NCBI GenBank assembly: GCA_023391635.1
Contig: JAEWAQ010000039.1
Span: 26,846-90,845, forward strand
DNA length: 64,000 bases
Source of the DNA: Bacillota bacterium
GTDB taxonomy: Bacteria; Bacillota; Bacilli; Paenibacillales; Paenibacillaceae
Reading direction: 5' to 3'
Shown one piece after another: positions 61,285-64,000 of the stretch. A program made the translations under genes and the position numbers. The notes beneath the pieces were generated by a model. It was not told the origin of the DNA. It worked only from the letters and a program-made list of their open reading frames with translations, and did not search any database. Numbering within the stretch: position 1 is the stretch's first letter; every line of letters starts with the position of its first letter.

Positions 61285-62025
61285 TTATAATTGCTCGATA
61301 GTGATCTTGATGCCGCTGCACGCGGTCTTAAGCATGTGCAATTCGCTGCCGTAGCAGAAGATATCCATCCCGGCCGCCTTCGCATGCCGCAATAACCGAT
61401 TATTCGCGGTAATGATCCCGCTCACTTTCCGATGACGTTGCGCTGCGGCGGCCACAGCCGCGATCGCTTCCAATATCGGGGCTTGATCCCCGTCGATACA
61501 ATCGAGATCACACGCCAGATCGTTCGGACCCACGATGGCGCCGCTTACGCCGTTCACCTGCAGAATCGCATCAATCTGCTCGACTCCGGCCTTTGTCTCA
61601 ATCTGGGCGAATACGCTCGTTCGCTCGTTCGCGCTGCGCATGGATTGACTGAGATCCCCTGGCTGGTAGCGCGTATGCCCCCGCATCGTAGAGATGCCAC
61701 GCCGACCGACAGGGGCGTATTTAGCGTGCTGTACAACGGTCGCGATGTCATCGGCGCTGTTGGTCATGGGCAGCAGCAAGCTGTCCGCCCCCATGTCCAT
61801 TAGCCGGGTAATATCTTTGCGCGAGTGATCGGCCAGTCGAACAATAACAGTAATGCCGGAAAGTTTCCCATTCATAATCAGTCCCGTCAGCGCATGATAA
61901 TCGAAGCCGCCGTGCTCCAAGTCGATAAGGAAAAAATCAAGACCGCTGCTTTGAAATAACACGGCTAAATTCGGGTGTGCAACCTCACTCAACATCGTTC
62001 CGATGTAACGTCCGTTCTCATTCAT
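61285..62025 (-). CDS. HpcH/HpaI-family aldolase
   Basis: This 246-residue class II (metal-dependent) pyruvate aldolase has FFLIDLEHGGFDYHAL, the Arg of VRLADHSRKDI, GADSLLLPMTNSADDIATVVQHAKYAPVGRRGIS, the metal Glu of IETKAGVEQID and Asp of VGPNDLACDL. It should cleave a 2-keto-3-deoxy sugar acid to pyruvate and an aldehyde. GGGAGG precedes the ATG, which overlaps the kinase stop by 4 nt. Confidence 0.9.
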   Translation of the reverse strand: MNENGRYIGTMLSEVAHPNLAVLFQSSGLDFFLIDLEHGGFDYHALTGLIMNGKLSGITVIVRLADHSRKDITRLMDMGADSLLLPMTNSADDIATVVQHAKYAPVGRRGISTMRGHTRYQPGDLSQSMRSANERTSVFAQIETKAGVEQIDAILQVNGVSGAIVGPNDLACDLDCIDGDQAPILEAIAAVAAAAQRHRKVSGIITANNRLLRHAKAAGMDIFCYGSELHMLKTACSGIKITIEQL

Positions 62026-63128
62026 CTGAAAGCCTCCCGGTAACCGTCTGTCGATAAGAAGGATAGTCCATCTAATGCATCGGGGGAGGGTCGAAGTTCC
62101 CACTCGATTCCTATGCGCTCACAGACCTCTTCCAATAGGTCCTTGTGATGTCTTGCAGCGCCGCCAATGACGATCAGCTTGTTTCTCCGAGGAAGTCTGT
62201 TCATGGCTTCCCTATAAATATCCGCCAATTGTACGGCCATCGCTCTCGAACCATCACCGGCGCTCGCTGCGATTTCCCTTCCCCCGGGCAGCCTTGTCAC
62301 GGTGCAAAGCGTTGTACCGCTGAAGTAGGGGCGGCTTTCGAAGGAGCCGGATACAAATCCCTTCGCTACAACACAGAGCTGCCCTGCCGTGCCTAAATTC
62401 AGTACATAATGGAGGTCTTCTACAATGCCGCTTCCGTACACGGAGGCTTGCTGATCTCCGATAGGAGCCATCACCTCGGCATCTCGCCAGTGAGCGGCAG
62501 GCAATAAGTCCATCTTCGCTTGCGGAATGGACAGTGCCGGAAACAGAAGATCCAGCGGTTGCCCGGTCCACGCATAATATAAGCCGGTGGCTGCTGCATC
62601 CGTTATATGGGTTGTATTCTTCCCCGTTAGGCAGTACATGAGATACGAACCTAATGTGTAGAAATGCTTGGCCCGTGCGAACCGCTCCGGGTGCATCTGT
62701 TGGAGTGCAAATAAACTGCATACCGGCAAATTCGGTTTAACGGCGGTGCCTGATTGCAGCGGCAATTGTACAGGAAACAGGTCAAACCAACAGTTTTCCG
62801 TATCCGCATCCGCCGCCCCCGCCGCTGACAGACTGCGTTGATCCTGCCATGATATATATGGCGTTAACAATCGGTGATCTTCATCAGCCAGAAGATAACC
62901 ATGCATCTGCGTCGAGAGATAAAGCCGTTTGAACGGCAACGCATTTTCGATAATTCCTCTCACTTGATTGACAATTAATTCCGGCGCAACTTCATAAATG
63001 AGTGAATTTGTCAGGCTCGGCTTCGGGAAAGGTCGTGCAAACACAGTTGATTTCCTTCCGCTCTCATGATCGAAGTAAGCCCACTTGATCGAAGTGCTTC
63101 CGACATCTAACAGTAAACAGCGGGTCAC
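62022..63128 (-). CDS. FGGY-type carbohydrate kinase, short form
   Basis: This 368-residue ASKHA-fold kinase has LLLDVGSTSIKWAYF at the phosphate site, STQMHGYLLADEDHRLLTPYISWQDQR, and IVIGGAARHHKDLLEEVCERIG. FGGY kinases are usually 480-520 residues; this one is shorter but ends with a plausible helix, so it may belong to a compact subgroup. The start is GTG with AGGAAGGG upstream. It would phosphorylate a sugar that is later split by the aldolase. Confidence 0.82.
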   Translation of the reverse strand: MTRCLLLDVGSTSIKWAYFDHESGRKSTVFARPFPKPSLTNSLIYEVAPELIVNQVRGIIENALPFKRLYLSTQMHGYLLADEDHRLLTPYISWQDQRSLSAAGAADADTENCWFDLFPVQLPLQSGTAVKPNLPVCSLFALQQMHPERFARAKHFYTLGSYLMYCLTGKNTTHITDAAATGLYYAWTGQPLDLLFPALSIPQAKMDLLPAAHWRDAEVMAPIGDQQASVYGSGIVEDLHYVLNLGTAGQLCVVAKGFVSGSFESRPYFSGTTLCTVTRLPGGREIAASAGDGSRAMAVQLADIYREAMNRLPRRNKLIVIGGAARHHKDLLEEVCERIGIEWELRPSPDALDGLSFLSTDGYREAFR

Positions 63129-63146
63129 GGCTTATCCCTTCCTGGA

Positions 63147-64000
63147 TCAGTTCATATTGGAAATATGTGTCCTGCGGTACTCTCCGGGGGTGCAACCCAC
63201 GGTTTTCTTGAATTTGCGTATGAAGCTGGAACTGTCGTTGTATCCGACGCTATAAATAATATCTTGAATTCGCAGTTCCTGGTTCTGCAACAACAACTTC
63301 ACTTTCTCCATTCTTTGGCTGTGTACGTATTCCATGATACTGACACCCATATGCTGTTTGAAATATTGATGGGCATGCTTGCTGGAACATGCAAATTTTT
63401 CGGCGACGAGGTGCAATGAAAATTGCGGGTTTGTGATTTGGCTATCCAAATATTGGAGCATGCGCTGCAGTTTAATTTCTCGATGTTTGGATATGTCGGA
63501 CAAGTAACCGGCGGCATGGAAAATCATATTTTTCACCAACAGCTGCAAATCCTTCATTCGATTGTAATTGCTAAGTGTAAGAACGTCAGGATGTTTAAGA
63601 ACATAAGCGGGCGCTGTCTGTTTCATTCCGCGTACGATTGATTGTAAAATCTCGATTACCAAGCATTTGGCAACGAACAGATTGGGACTGCTGCTTTCAA
63701 CTTCATCTGCAAGGGGAGCGGAGATCTCAACCATCTTATCCGGCAAACCTTCGCGAATGTATGATTTCAACGTTTCCAGATGATAGAGAGGCTTTACATC
63801 CAACTGGTGGTGTTCCTTATGGACATCTTTAAACCGGATGACCCGGTTCATTCCGAGCAACAATTTGTGTTGCAGCGCGTTGTGCGCCTCCATATACGAT
63901 TTGGAAATCAGCTGCAGCTTTTCTACGGGCTTTCCAATGCCGATAGCCATGTCGATTTCCAACTGGTCGTGGATATCGTTCAAAGCACTTTGCCATGTTT
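63147..64000 (-). CDS. AraC-family regulator (5' part outside the window)
   Basis: The frame is open to the window edge, so the start is missing. The visible 284 residues contain a degenerate GGDEF-like region (MAIGIGKPVEKLQLISKSYMEAHNAL), as in large membrane-anchored AraC regulators, and a C-terminal AraC domain (FSLHLVAEKFACSSKHAHQYFKQHMGVS, IQDIIYSVGYNDSSSFIRKFKKTVGCTPGEYRR). It precedes the kinase gene by 18 nt on the same strand and likely controls the small operon. Confidence 0.9.
   Translation of the reverse strand, partial: TWQSALNDIHDQLEIDMAIGIGKPVEKLQLISKSYMEAHNALQHKLLLGMNRVIRFKDVHKEHHQLDVKPLYHLETLKSYIREGLPDKMVEISAPLADEVESSSPNLFVAKCLVIEILQSIVRGMKQTAPAYVLKHPDVLTLSNYNRMKDLQLLVKNMIFHAAGYLSDISKHREIKLQRMLQYLDSQITNPQFSLHLVAEKFACSSKHAHQYFKQHMGVSIMEYVHSQRMEKVKLLLQNQELRIQDIIYSVGYNDSSSFIRKFKKTVGCTPGEYRRTHISNMN

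Overview
The window looks like the chromosome of a Paenibacillus-type Gram-positive (Firmicutes, Paenibacillaceae). The reasons are strong AGGAGG-type ribosome binding sites, frequent TTG and GTG starts, GC-rich wobble positions, LplB/LplC-type sugar ABC transporters with lipoprotein binding proteins, YesM/YesN-like two-component pairs, AraC regulators, a tsaE-tsaB-rimI-tsaD cluster and a Bacillus-type Fnr with C-terminal cysteines. No tRNA, rRNA, CRISPR array or intact insertion sequence was seen.

Left part (1-22.2 kb): degradation of a probably sulfated polysaccharide. A plus-strand cassette (permeases, binding lipoprotein, HEAT-repeat sulfatase, secreted GH30 with ricin-B lectin tail) faces a minus-strand cassette with the same logic (two permeases, binding lipoprotein, cytoplasmic GH30, paralogous HEAT-repeat sulfatase). 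A third sulfatase, a GH2 enzyme with a discoidin tail, an SGNH hydrolase and an AraC regulator follow. Three gene remnants (a dehydrogenase C-terminus, a GH2-like piece, a glycosidase C-terminus) suggest past deletions and rearrangement.

22.2-26.6 kb: a six-copy 50-bp tandem repeat, the t6A tRNA-modification genes with rimI, and a Gln/Ser/Gly-rich protein with a 5-residue repeat.

26.6-28.2 kb: a first Crp/Fnr-family regulator, convergent with a V4R-domain plus DUF2249 pair. 28.2-38.8 kb: a second sugar locus with FAD oxidoreductase, ABC transporter, YesN/YesM-like pair, AraC regulator and a divergent unrecognised 464-residue protein.

38.8-59.4 kb: an anaerobic respiration island. It holds norD/norQ-like genes, an operon of SCO protein, membrane protein, chemoreceptor, SPASM radical-SAM enzyme, a 27-residue peptide and a second radical-SAM enzyme, then mobA-like, fnr, a broken ctaA, narGHJI with a narK-PAS fusion, and a molybdate-type regulator. 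Seven promoters in the window share one layout: a palindromic Crp/Fnr site centred 28.5-29.5 nt upstream of the first base of a -10 box (about -41.5 from the predicted start). Sites fall in two sequence classes that match the two different recognition helices of the two regulators encoded here.

59.5-64 kb: a small sugar or sugar-acid locus with a sialidase-like protein, an HpcH/HpaI aldolase, an FGGY-type kinase and a partial AraC regulator at the right edge.

The candidate for a new system is the 27-residue peptide gene wedged between two radical-SAM/SPASM enzymes inside the Fnr-type operon. It may be the precursor of a peptide-derived product tied to anaerobic respiration. That function is inference.
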